Positions 1 to 5,831 of a stretch of 10,817 nucleotides of DNA are shown here, piece after piece (the stretch's first letter is position 1; each line of letters starts with the position of its first letter). Below the pieces are notes generated by a model. It had not been told where the DNA came from. It saw only the letters and a program-made list of their open reading frames with translations, and searched no databases. Made by a program: the position numbers and the translations under genes. The DNA lies in assembly GCA_025355255.1 (NCBI GenBank), contig JANYAA010000225.1:1-10817 (forward strand), in the 5' to 3' direction. The stretch comes from Chloroflexota bacterium. GTDB taxonomy: Bacteria > Chloroflexota > Limnocylindria > Limnocylindrales > CSP1-4.

Positions 1-289
1 TCATGCCCGACAGGTCGACGGAGCCCGCGTGGACACCGGGCAGGATCCGCCCGTCGTACTGGTGGCTCCATGCGTACAGCGCCCCGGCACCAATGCCGGT
101 GACGAGCACCAAACCCGCGACAAACGACACGCCGAAGCGCAGCGCTGTGCGCGGTCGGCGGGGCGCGACCGTGGGCGGGACGGGTGCTAGGCCCGCGGGC
201 GACGCATCTGCGGCGCCAGCGGTGTCCGCCACGATGTGGGCGAGTTCAGCAGAAGTCTCGTCGACGGGTGCCGGGTCAAGTTCGGTCAT
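1..289 (-). CDS. VanW-family membrane-anchored protein, N-terminal part (runs off the window)
   Basis: This is a partial gene of 96 codons, cut by the left window edge. The ATG at 289 has a GGAGG ribosome binding site 10 bases upstream. Residues 1-50 are a cytoplasmic tail rich in Ala, Pro and Asp, ending in a basic patch (RRPR, 44-47). Residues 51-73 form one hydrophobic membrane segment. The outside part begins with YDGRILPGVHAGSVDLSGM, which fits the entry of YoaR/VanW-type proteins, where a GV-x-V-x-G-x-D-L-S-G motif opens the putative peptidoglycan-binding domain. The VanW domain itself would lie outside the window. Such proteins are envelope-associated and their biochemical role is poorly defined. 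It follows jag after a gap of about 140 bases on the same strand, so it may be the last gene of the rpmH transcript. The family call rests on the short motif and the topology only. Confidence 0.66.
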   Translation of the reverse strand, partial: MTELDPAPVDETSAELAHIVADTAGAADASPAGLAPVPPTVAPRRPRTALRFGVSFVAGLVLVTGIGAGALYAWSHQYDGRILPGVHAGSVDLSGM

Positions 290-393
290 AGGTGCAGAGC
301 CTCCACGTCTCGGGCGGAGCCATCGCCGGACTCGCCGGCCGCCAAGGACGTGCCCCCATCATCGCGCACATGCGCGAATGCGTCTTCCATCAT
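286..393 (-). CDS. Possible 35-residue ORF between jag and the VanW-type gene
   Basis: A double ATG at 393 and 390 opens a 35-codon frame that ends in TGA overlapping the ATG of the next gene (ATGA, 286-289). That arrangement is typical of translationally coupled genes. Most codons end in G or C, like the neighbours. The peptide starts MMEDAFAHVRDDGGTSLAAG, is acidic, has no membrane segment and matches no family I know. The only ribosome-binding-like sequence is a G-run about 7 bases before the ATG. It may be a chance frame in GC-rich DNA, a leader peptide, or nothing. Confidence 0.17.
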   Translation of the reverse strand: MMEDAFAHVRDDGGTSLAAGESGDGSARDVEALHL

Positions 394-431
394 GATTTGA
401 CCCCCCCAGCCGAGCTGTCCGTGCGTGTGCC

Positions 432-1577
432 TCAGACGTTCCGGGGCACAACGACGATCCGACGGTTCGGCTCTTCGCCGATCGACTGGGTCGCCACGCC
501 CGCGTGGTCGCGCAGTGCAATGTGGATCCAGCGACGCTCGAGCGCGGGCATCGGTTCCAGTTGGAGCATCTTGCCGGTCGCCACAACGCGCTCGGCGGCT
601 CGGGTTGCCAGGTCAACGAGCTGGCGCTCACGGCGCCCGCGGTAGTCCTCGACGTCCACGAGCACGCGCGTCCACTGACCGGTGCGCCGGGACAGCATCA
701 GGTTTACGAGGTGCTGCAGCGCTGAGAGGCGCTCGCCCTTGCGCCCGATGAGCGCGCCCAGTGCCTCGCGGTCCGACGTGCCACCCACGACGTTGAGCCG
801 GCTCGTCTCGCCCTCGCGGATCTCCACGCCGACGCCTTCAAAGCCAAGGTGGCCCAGCAGGGTCTCGAGGATCTCCTTGCCCGCGGCAAGCGCCTCGGGT
901 GACGCCTCTGCGGCCTCCAGCTCAGCACGCTCCATGGCAAGCGAGCCACGGGCGCTGGCGACCTGGGCCTCCTCGGCCTCCGACAGCTCGGAGCTGCTCG
1001 GGCCGCTGGAGGGACGGTCGTCGCGTCGGTCGTCGCGTCGGGGGCCACGATCACCGAAGTCGCGGCGGGGGCCGCGGTCGCCAGCCGGTCGGTCGCTCAC
1101 CGGTCGGTCGGCAGCGGGGCGGTCGGCAGCGGGGCGGTCGCCGGCAAGCGGGCCGCGGTCGGCAGCGGGGCGGTCGCCGGCAGGACGATCGCCAAAGTCG
1201 CGGCGGGGGCCGCGGTCGCCGGCAGGGCGGTCGTCGCGACGGGGGCCGCGGTCGCGGTCGCCGGACGGACGGTCGCCGAAGTCGCGGCGGGGTCCGCGGT
1301 CGCGGTCGCCAAAGTCGTTGAGCGGCCGGTCCTCGCGCGGTCGCGGTGCCGGCAGCGGCGTGGCCTCTGCAGCCTCGCGCTTGGGCGCGGACCCGCCGAG
1401 TGCGCTGCGCGGTGCGGCGACGATGCGGGCGGGCTCGGCGCCCATGCCCAACACGCCGCGGCTGCCGGGCGTCAGGATCTCGAAGTCGAGATCGCCCAGA
1501 CCAACACCAAATTGGTCGCAGGCCGACTTGATGGCCTCTTCAACCGATTTGCCGGTGAATTCCTGGTATTCGCTCAT
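432..1577 (-). CDS. jag: Jag/KhpB RNA-binding protein (Jag-N, KH and R3H domains) with a long repeat-rich linker
   Basis: This 381-residue protein is a cytoplasmic RNA-binding protein that in Firmicutes partners KhpA and affects cell division and envelope synthesis. Residues 1-55 are the Jag-N domain, with the LTPGSRGVLGMGAEPARI signature at 35-52. Residues 80-190 are a charged, disordered linker of DRP, GDR and GPRRDFGDR repeats. Residues 195-235 are a predicted acidic helix. The KH domain follows, with the GxxG loop in IGRKGE (277-282). The R3H domain spans about 330-381, with the R-x3-H motif at R348/H352. The ATG at 1577 lies one base after the yidC stop, with GGGAGG inside yidC 10 bases before it, so translation is probably coupled to the insertase gene. 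The frame is open upstream to 1697, but the Jag-N domain begins at the chosen start. Firmicute homologues are nearer 200-250 residues, and the excess is the linker. The family call is secure; its role in this lineage is inferred. Confidence 0.95.
   Translation of the reverse strand: MSEYQEFTGKSVEEAIKSACDQFGVGLGDLDFEILTPGSRGVLGMGAEPARIVAAPRSALGGSAPKREAAEATPLPAPRPREDRPLNDFGDRDRGPRRDFGDRPSGDRDRGPRRDDRPAGDRGPRRDFGDRPAGDRPAADRGPLAGDRPAADRPAADRPVSDRPAGDRGPRRDFGDRGPRRDDRRDDRPSSGPSSSELSEAEEAQVASARGSLAMERAELEAAEASPEALAAGKEILETLLGHLGFEGVGVEIREGETSRLNVVGGTSDREALGALIGRKGERLSALQHLVNLMLSRRTGQWTRVLVDVEDYRGRRERQLVDLATRAAERVVATGKMLQLEPMPALERRWIHIALRDHAGVATQSIGEEPNRRIVVVPRNV
1008..1322 (-). repeat. Degenerate tandem repeats encoding the DRP/GPRRDFGDR linker of Jag
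   Basis: Within jag, short imperfect repeats built on GGTCG and GCCGGC units on the plus strand fill about 300 bases. The longest unit, 24-26 bases beginning AAGTCGCGGCGGGG, occurs at 1057-1082, 1195-1220 and (with one substitution) 1279-1302. The encoded peptide has GPRRDFGDR three times, GPRRDD twice, and many DRPA or DRPAGD units. The frame stays intact through every unit, so the array is translated. Such arrays are prone to length change by slippage, and the copy number may differ between strains. Confidence 0.85.
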
Positions 1578-1578
1578 A

Positions 1579-2793
1579 TCAGCGTCGCCTCCCTCGCCGG
1601 CTGGTCCGCGTGCGGTTGGGCCGGATCGTGGCTTGGGCCGAGACATCGCGATCGAGGGCCTTGGCCCGGTCCACCGCGCTCGGGTTCTTGGTTGCAACGT
1701 TGGGCAGGATCTGCGGCACCTTCACCGGGGAGCGCGGGGTGAGGTTCCGCGCGAACGCCGGGTACCAGCCCCGGAACGGGAAGATGCCGCCAAATCCCAG
1801 CACGAAGAACTGCTGGATGATCTGGATCACCGTGGAGAGGATCCAGTAGAGGAACAGGCCGGCGGGCAGGAAGCCGCCGTACATGATGGAGATCAAGGGC
1901 AGGAAGTACGCCATCTGCCGCTGGACCTTGACGTTCTGGTCGTCCGCCATCCGCGGGTCCACGGGTGCGAGCGTCTGGCGGGACGCCACCAGCTGCACGA
2001 GGGACGAGAGTACGGCGAGGATGCTGATGCCGAAACCGGCGATCGCCAGCCCGGTGGTAAACGGCTCCGGGTAGCTCCAGTTGATGCCGAATGCCCAGGG
2101 GTTGAGGCACGGATTGAGGATGTGCCCAGCCGCGTCAAACTTGGGCGCCGTCTCGCAGACGATCCCCATGGCCGCGCCGAGATCGAAACCGAAGGGGCGG
2201 AGCATGGGGCTGATGTCGTGGTTGGTGAGGCCGCCGCTGAACACCGAGTACATCGGGATCAGCAGACCCATCGAGAGCAGCGCTGGCAGGCAGCCGCCGG
2301 CCGGGTTGACGCCGCGCTGCTTGTAGAACTCCTGAACTGCCGCGTTCTGGGCGACACGGTCGTTCTTGAACTTGCGCTGGATCTCGCGGACTTCCGGCTG
2401 CAGGAGCTGCGACTGGCGGGAGGTGATCAGCTGCTTGCGCGTGATCGGCGTGGTGATCAGCTTGATCAGCACCGTCAGCAGCAGGATGGCCACGACGATG
2501 TTGCCGGTGACCTTTGCCAGAACAACCAGCACGATGAACAGGACCTGAAAGATCGGCGTGAACAGCCAGGCCAGGAGGTCCATCGGGTTTGCGCCGGGTG
2601 CGGCGGGGTGCAGCGGCGCCTGAGAGTGGCTGGGCGAGGGCGCGCCTGATGCGCCAGCGCCGGTGCCGGATCCGGGTATGCACGCCGCCACCACGAGCGC
2701 GACAAGGATAAGGAACAGGACCGGCGCCAGCCGGACGAGGAGCTTCTGCAGTCGCGTCACGCGGGTCTCGTATCCGTTAGCGGACCGGGTCAT
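1579..2793 (-). CDS. yidC: YidC/Oxa1-family membrane protein insertase, lipoprotein type
   Basis: This 404-residue protein inserts and folds inner-membrane proteins, alone or with SecYEG. The first helix (about 14-37) ends in a lipobox, VAAC with Cys38, so the mature protein is probably a lipoprotein like SpoIIIJ. Residues 80-116 are the first core helix, with its groove position basic as Lys111 (usually Arg). The cytoplasmic coiled-coil hairpin contains [15 protein letters not shown] (131-145) and [13 protein letters not shown] (161-173), both hallmark motifs. Later helices lie near 165-187, 245-270 and 295-333, including [20 protein letters not shown] (310-329). A 55-residue outer loop (188-240) has two cysteines, C213 and C229. 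The tail from 345 is basic and ends in RRGRRR, which suits ribosome contact. The ATG overlaps yidD by 17 bases. GTG at 2760 (393 residues) is a real alternative that gives a tidier signal peptide. No strong ribosome binding site decides between them. Confidence 0.96.
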   Translation of the reverse strand: MTRSANGYETRVTRLQKLLVRLAPVLFLILVALVVAACIPGSGTGAGASGAPSPSHSQAPLHPAAPGANPMDLLAWLFTPIFQVLFIVLVVLAKVTGNIVVAILLLTVLIKLITTPITRKQLITSRQSQLLQPEVREIQRKFKNDRVAQNAAVQEFYKQRGVNPAGGCLPALLSMGLLIPMYSVFSGGLTNHDISPMLRPFGFDLGAAMGIVCETAPKFDAAGHILNPCLNPWAFGINWSYPEPFTTGLAIAGFGISILAVLSSLVQLVASRQTLAPVDPRMADDQNVKVQRQMAYFLPLISIMYGGFLPAGLFLYWILSTVIQIIQQFFVLGFGGIFPFRGWYPAFARNLTPRSPVKVPQILPNVATKNPSAVDRAKALDRDVSAQATIRPNRTRTSRRGRRR

Positions 2794-2995
2794 AGCCGCC
2801 CGGGTTCCAGGGGTGGCACCGGCCGATACGCTTGGCGCCCATCCAGCTCCCGCGCAGCAGCCCGTACTTTTCAATCGCCTGCTCCGTGTAGCGCGAGCAG
2901 GAGGGTTCAAACCGACAACCTGAGGGCAAGAACGCGAACAGGACACGGTAGAGGCGGATCAGCCTCGTCCCGATCCAGATCCCGGCCCGTCTCAC
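2777..2995 (-). CDS. yidD: YidD, membrane protein insertion efficiency factor
   Basis: This 72-residue protein is full length for the family. It has an amphipathic N-terminus ([18 protein letters not shown]) and the core motif [19 protein letters not shown] (27-45), followed by [14 protein letters not shown] (58-71). The three conserved cysteines are C27, C33 and C60. YidD sits on the inner face of the membrane and assists YidC in inserting newly made membrane proteins. The GTG start overlaps the rnpA stop as GTGA (2992-2995), and the yidC start falls within its 3' end. That gives coupled expression with both neighbours and is the usual conserved order. The call is secure from the motif alone. 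Confidence 0.96.
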   Translation of the reverse strand: MRRAGIWIGTRLIRLYRVLFAFLPSGCRFEPSCSRYTEQAIEKYGLLRGSWMGAKRIGRCHPWNPGGYDPVR

Positions 2996-3327
2996 GACTC
3001 AGTCCGTCCTCCGAGCACGCCCCCCGATCGGAGGACCCGGCGCAGTGCCCCGGCCAGAGCGTCCTGGTCTGAGCTGACCATTGCAGGCCGGGCGATGAGG
3101 AGGACGTCCCAGCCCGGCTGGAACGACGCCGCCATCACCCTGAGCTCCTCGCGAAGCCGGCGGCGGACCCGGTTCCGGATCACGGCTCCTCCGAGCCGCT
3201 TGCCGGTTGCGAGTCCAAACCTTGTGGTCTCCTGGTCATTGCGGACGAAGCGCCCAACCAGTAGCGGGTGCGTCCTGACGACGCCTCCCTCCGCCAGCCT
3301 TGCAAAATCGCCCGGCCGGGAGAGCAT
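2992..3327 (-). CDS. rnpA: RNase P protein component
   Basis: This small basic protein of 111 residues binds the RNase P RNA and helps recognise and cleave precursor tRNA 5' leaders. The family signature reads [20 protein letters not shown] (38-57) with the RNR motif at 51-53, followed by LREEL. The C-terminal part, [12 protein letters not shown] (71-82), is also typical. The N-terminal SRPGDFARL (3-11) matches the R-x2-DF element near the start of the family, which supports the ATG at 3327. No clear ribosome binding site precedes it, and the frame is open far upstream through rpmH, so a slightly earlier non-ATG start is possible. It lies 35 bases after rpmH and overlaps yidD by 4 bases. The family identity is secure; the exact start is less so. 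Confidence 0.93.
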   Translation of the reverse strand: MLSRPGDFARLAEGGVVRTHPLLVGRFVRNDQETTRFGLATGKRLGGAVIRNRVRRRLREELRVMAASFQPGWDVLLIARPAMVSSDQDALAGALRRVLRSGGVLGGRTES

Positions 3328-3362
3328 AACGAGCCGCAGCGGGTTGTGACTGCGCCCGTCGG

Positions 3363-3500
3363 TCAGGCCGAGAGCTGCTTCCGGCCCTTGGCGCGCCGCG
3401 AGGCGAGCACGCGCCGACCGCCCGTCGTCTTCATCCGGGCGCGGAACCCGTGCTCTTTGGCGCGATGCCGCTTCTTCGGTTGAAACGTCGGCTTGCCCAT
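3363..3500 (-). CDS. rpmH: 50S ribosomal protein L34
   Basis: This 45-residue, very basic protein of the large ribosomal subunit matches the L34 signature throughout: [19 protein letters not shown] (5-23), then T-x2-GRRVL and [12 protein letters not shown] to the end. Its length is normal for L34. The ATG at 3500 is preceded by GGAAAG 5 bases upstream, a weak ribosome binding site. It is the first gene of the minus-strand block and lies next to the dnaA region, as in most bacteria. A strong-looking promoter about 115-145 bases upstream fits high expression of ribosomal and tRNA-processing genes. Confidence 0.97.
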   Translation of the reverse strand: MGKPTFQPKKRHRAKEHGFRARMKTTGGRRVLASRRAKGRKQLSA

Positions 3501-3614
3501 CGGGACTTTCCGTGATCCTCTCCATCGGCCCAGGGACCCGGATGATCCGACCCCTAGAGGCACGCAAACGCGCCGAGCGCCCAAAGAGCGCGGCGGCGCG
3601 TGTTCGTCCGGGGG

Positions 3615-3644
3615 ATGATAGGTCGAGCCGCGACGGGGTGTCAA
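3615..3644 (-). promoter_or_regulatory. Probable housekeeping-sigma promoter of the rpmH block
   Basis: On the minus strand a perfect -35 hexamer TTGACA (3644-3639) is followed after 18 bases by TATCAT (3620-3615), one mismatch from TATAAT. Transcription would start near 3608 and give a leader of roughly 107 bases before the rpmH ATG. The position and orientation suit the start of rpmH-rnpA-yidD-yidC-jag. This is the best promoter match I saw in the window. Confidence 0.68.
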
Positions 3645-3723
3645 ACGTGGCCGGGGCCCCGTCCGATCCGCACGGAGACGCTTCGGCACCCGACTGGCAG
3701 GACGTTCCGCGATACCCCGCATG

Positions 3724-3740
3724 ATACTCCCATGGAGTAT
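3724..3740. promoter_or_regulatory. Perfect 7-base inverted repeat ATACTCC-CAT-GGAGTAT
   Basis: Two 7-base arms separated by 3 bases lie in the divergent rpmH/dnaA region, about 80 bases upstream of the rpmH -35 element and about 220 bases before the dnaA start. Its AT content is higher than the surroundings. The geometry resembles an operator for a dimeric regulator. No T-run follows it, so it is not a terminator. No known regulator is implied by the sequence. Confidence 0.35.
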
Positions 3741-3937
3741 GCCGGAATCGTCTTGCGGCGGTCTCTGCGGGCGGTGTATTGTTCGCGGGCTCGGTCAAAC
3801 CGAAGGCACCGGAGCGGGTACCGAGGGGCCCGCTCCCAGCGCCAGACGCGCCCGCCGGCACCGGAAAACGTGGCGTCCCAAGTCCGTTCCCTCGTTCGAG
3901 GCCCTTGGTCGCCGCTACCCATCAATGCTCTCTCGCA

Positions 3938-3946
3938 CTGGGACAA
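3938..3946 (-). promoter_or_regulatory. Candidate DnaA-box-like sequence TTGTCCCAG before dnaA
   Basis: This sequence lies 11 bases before the dnaA ATG and shares the TTGTCCC core with the two origin candidates at 5428-5436 and 5652-5660. Its position fits autoregulation of dnaA, which is known in several bacteria. It differs from TTGTCCACA at three positions, so taken alone it is weak. Confidence 0.25.
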
Positions 3947-3957
3947 CCATCGCAGTT

Positions 3958-5322
3958 ATGGACGCGAAGCAGGTCTGGCGCGCAGCGCTCGGAGAGTTGC
4001 AGGTGGCGTTGTCCCCTGCCAACTTTGAGACGTGGCTGCGCGACACGCACCTGGTCGAAGTGGACGAGCAGCGCTTCCGGATCGCCGTTCCCAACGCCTT
4101 CGCCAAGGACTGGCTTGAGGGCCGCTACCGATCTCTGATCTCCCAGACGCTCGCCCGCGTGGTCGGCTACAGCGTCCAGGTTGAGTTTGTCGTCGCGGCC
4201 GGCGAAGAGGTCGTCGCCGCAGCTGCCGCCACGGCGGTGCAGCCGGTTCGAGTAGAGCCCACCCGCGTGGGCGCGGGCGAAGGCGCGGCCGCGGGCGCGT
4301 CCAACCTCAACACCCGCTACACCTTCTCGAACTTCATCGTCGGCTCGGCCAACCGCCTCGCCCACGCGGCATCGCTGTCCGTGGCGGAGCGCCCCGGTCA
4401 CGCGTACAACCCGCTGTTCCTCTACGGTGGCGTTGGCCTCGGCAAGACCCACCTGATGCACGCCATCGGGAATGCGGTTGCCACCAGGTTCCCGCGCAAG
4501 CGCGTGGTCTACGCAACCAGCGAGAAGTTCACCAACGAGTTCATCACCTCCATCCAGCAGGGCAGGATTGACGAGTTTCGCGCCCGCTACCGCCGGATCG
4601 ACCTGCTCCTGATCGATGACATCCAGTTCATCGCGGACAAGGAGCGGACGCAGGAGGAGTTCTTCCACACGTTCAACGCCATCCATGAGGACGGCAAGCA
4701 GATTGTGCTGTCCTCGGATCGGCCGCCCAAGGCCATCCTCACGCTCGAGGAGCGGCTGCGCAGCCGCTTCGAGTGGGGGCTGATCGCGGACCTCACCGTG
4801 CCGGACCTCGAGACGCGCATCGCGATCCTCCGCGCCAAGGCAGAGGAGCAGGGTTCGGCCATCAGCTCAGATGTCGTGGAGTTTGTGGCTCGCAAGGTGG
4901 TCTCCAACATCCGGGAGCTCGAGGGGGCGCTCAACCGCGTGGTCGCCTATGCGTCGATGGGCGCCGTGCCGGTCTCCATCGACCTTGCACAGTCGGTCCT
5001 CTCCAACGTCCTCTACAACCCCAAGAAGCGCCAGGTGACGCCAGAGCGCATTGCGCAGGCAGTGTCGGAGTACTACGGCGTGGGGATGGACGCACTGCGC
5101 GGCCAGAAGCGCGAGAAGAGCATCGTTGTGCCGCGGCAGATCGCGATGTTCCTGATGCGCGAGGAGACCGAAGTCTCGCTGCTGCGCATCGGCGCCGAGT
5201 TGGGCAACCGGGACCACTCCACGGTCCTCCACGCGTGCGACAAGATCGGGCGCGCCATCCAGGTCAGCGACGAGATGCGGCGCGAAGTTGCCGCCGTGCG
5301 CGAGTTGATCTACGCCGAGTAG
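3958..5322 (+). CDS. dnaA: Chromosomal replication initiator protein DnaA
   Basis: This 454-residue AAA+ protein binds origin DnaA boxes, melts the origin and helps load the helicase. Domain I (1-80) starts VWRAALGELQVALSPANFETW. A short Ala/Val-rich domain II linker follows (about 80-118). Domain III begins LNTRYTFSNFIVGSANRLAH and has Walker A GGVGLGKTH (157-165), Walker B LLLIDDIQF with D220/D221, sensor 1 IVLSSDRPP, and LEERLRSRFEWG carrying the arginine region. Domain IV ends in the helix-turn-helix motif GNRDHSTVLHA, with D419, H420, S421 and T422. Many homologues read GGRDHTTV there. The ATG at 3958 places domain I at the start; an upstream in-frame ATG at 3925 adds 11 residues without family resemblance. 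No ribosome binding site is evident. It is divergent from rpmH and followed by the likely origin. Length and motifs are complete. Confidence 0.98.
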   Translation: MDAKQVWRAALGELQVALSPANFETWLRDTHLVEVDEQRFRIAVPNAFAKDWLEGRYRSLISQTLARVVGYSVQVEFVVAAGEEVVAAAAATAVQPVRVEPTRVGAGEGAAAGASNLNTRYTFSNFIVGSANRLAHAASLSVAERPGHAYNPLFLYGGVGLGKTHLMHAIGNAVATRFPRKRVVYATSEKFTNEFITSIQQGRIDEFRARYRRIDLLLIDDIQFIADKERTQEEFFHTFNAIHEDGKQIVLSSDRPPKAILTLEERLRSRFEWGLIADLTVPDLETRIAILRAKAEEQGSAISSDVVEFVARKVVSNIRELEGALNRVVAYASMGAVPVSIDLAQSVLSNVLYNPKKRQVTPERIAQAVSEYYGVGMDALRGQKREKSIVVPRQIAMFLMREETEVSLLRIGAELGNRDHSTVLHACDKIGRAIQVSDEMRREVAAVRELIYAE

Positions 5323-5391
5323 GTCGGGCCCGCCCGTCCTCCGGCGGCGCCATGGGGCGCTCCACCCCGCCAGATGTCAGGAACCAGACGA

Positions 5392-5432
5392 GTGCGCGTC
5401 TTTGCGCGTCTTTGCGCACCCTTGCGGTGGGG
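5392..5432 (+). repeat. 10-base tandem repeats at the dnaA end of the origin gap
   Basis: TGCGCGTCTT occurs twice in tandem (5393-5402, 5403-5412), followed by TGCGCACCCT (5413-5422) and TGCGGTGGGG (5423-5432). The core TTGCG recurs at 5402, 5412, 5422 and again at 5452, so all four share one 10-base phase, close to one helical turn. The last unit runs into the DnaA-box-like TTGTCCCCA on the minus strand. This is non-coding sequence. Confidence 0.75.
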
Positions 5433-5436
5433 ACAA
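5428..5436 (-). promoter_or_regulatory. Candidate DnaA box TTGTCCCCA
   Basis: It differs by one base from the actinobacterial-type box TTGTCCACA and by two from TTATCCACA. An adjacent TTGTC (minus strand, starting at 5447) lies 11 bases away on the same helical face. The location in the dnaA-dnaN gap supports a DnaA site. Confidence 0.45.
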
Positions 5437-5651
5437 CTCGTTGACAACCCCCTTGCGGCGTGGACGGCGACCCGCAGAATCGGGGATGGCGGCGTGGGGA
5501 TCTGGGCACACCGACGGGGGTGGCGTCGGCAGCCCAACCGGCAGTGCGATTTCATCCACCAAATGCTCCCCAGCACATCCACCGCTTACTGGGGTCCGTC
5601 CACGCTCCCCGCGCTCCCGCCCACCGTGTCATCGTTCGGGGCCAAGCGTGC

Positions 5652-5660
5652 TTGTCCCCG
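5652..5660 (+). promoter_or_regulatory. Candidate DnaA box TTGTCCCCG
   Basis: It shares eight of nine bases with the site at 5428-5436 but lies in the opposite orientation. It sits immediately before the AT-richer stretch at 5671-5722, where a DnaA site flanking an unwinding element would be expected. It has two mismatches to TTGTCCACA. Confidence 0.38.
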
Positions 5661-5670
5661 GTTCCCACAG

Positions 5671-5722
5671 CATGATGATGGTTATGGATGAGAAGATAGA
5701 GAGAACACATCCACTATCGATC
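5671..5722. other. AT-richer, purine-biased stretch, candidate DNA unwinding element
   Basis: This stretch is visibly richer in A and T than the surrounding DNA. It holds ATGATGATGG, GTTATGG and the purine run GATGAGAAGATAGAGAGAA (5687-5705), and ends in CATCCACTATCGA. It is the most AT-rich part of the gap and lies about 110 bases before dnaN. An unwinding element is the natural reading, though it may instead contribute to a dnaN promoter. Confidence 0.42.
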
Positions 5723-5831
5723 CCATCGCGGCTTGCGACCTCGCGGCTGCGACCGGATCGCCGCCCATCTGGGACATGAGCGGCACATCTGACCGGTCAA
5801 GTCGGCGGCCCGAAGCCTGGAGACAGTGAGC

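Larger units (their letters stand above)
3501..3957. other. Divergent intergenic region between rpmH and dnaA
   Basis: These 457 bases hold no convincing gene; the frames that cross it are extensions of rnpA and dnaA or chance frames. It contains the rpmH promoter, the 17-base inverted repeat at 3724-3740, and a TTGTCCC sequence just before the dnaA start. A dnaA promoter should be here but is not obvious. TTGCGG (3753-3758) with TATTGT (3777-3782), 18 bases apart, is only a weak candidate. The dnaA frame is open back to 3721, but the sequence before 3958 shows no DnaA domain. Confidence 0.6.
5323..5831. other. Probable replication origin (oriC) in the dnaA-dnaN gap
   Basis: These 509 bases between dnaA and dnaN show no convincing gene in any frame. 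Position is the main evidence, since this gap is the origin in many bacteria. Supporting features are the 10-base-phased TTGCG cluster (5392-5456), TTGTCCCCA on the minus strand (5428-5436), TTGTCAACG on the minus strand (5439-5447), TTGTCCCCG on the plus strand (5652-5660), three CATCCAC copies (5553, 5576, 5708), and the AT-richer stretch 5671-5722 near dnaN. A small GC hairpin at about 5347-5360 follows the dnaA stop and lacks a T-run. No exact TTATCCACA-type box is present, so box identities are tentative. Confidence 0.7.

Noticed and set aside
1008..1322. CRISPR-like array
   Set aside because: The repeats are short and imperfect, with no uniform spacers, and they are translated in frame as the Jag linker.
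682..2649. A 655-codon plus-strand frame opposite jag and yidC
   Set aside because: It is antisense to two certain genes. Its product is low-complexity Arg, Ser and Gly sequence with no domain, as expected from open frames opposite GC-rich genes.
3753..3782. dnaA promoter TTGCGG / TATTGT
   Set aside because: There are several mismatches in both hexamers. It is mentioned with the intergenic region but is too weak to list as a promoter.
3328..3861. Long N-terminal extension of RnpA
   Set aside because: It reads through rpmH and the intergenic region in another frame, and RnpA homology begins near 3327.
3721..3957. N-terminal extension of DnaA by 79 residues
   Set aside because: The extension is Arg/Pro-rich without family resemblance. 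DnaA domain I begins at the ATG at 3958.
5347..5360. Terminator after dnaA (GCGCC-ATGG-GGCGC hairpin)
   Set aside because: The stem has only 5 pairs and no T-run follows, so an intrinsic terminator is not supported.
5441..5446. TTGACA as a dnaN promoter -35
   Set aside because: No -10-like hexamer lies 15-19 bases downstream (the sequence there is GC-rich), and the site is about 385 bases before dnaN.
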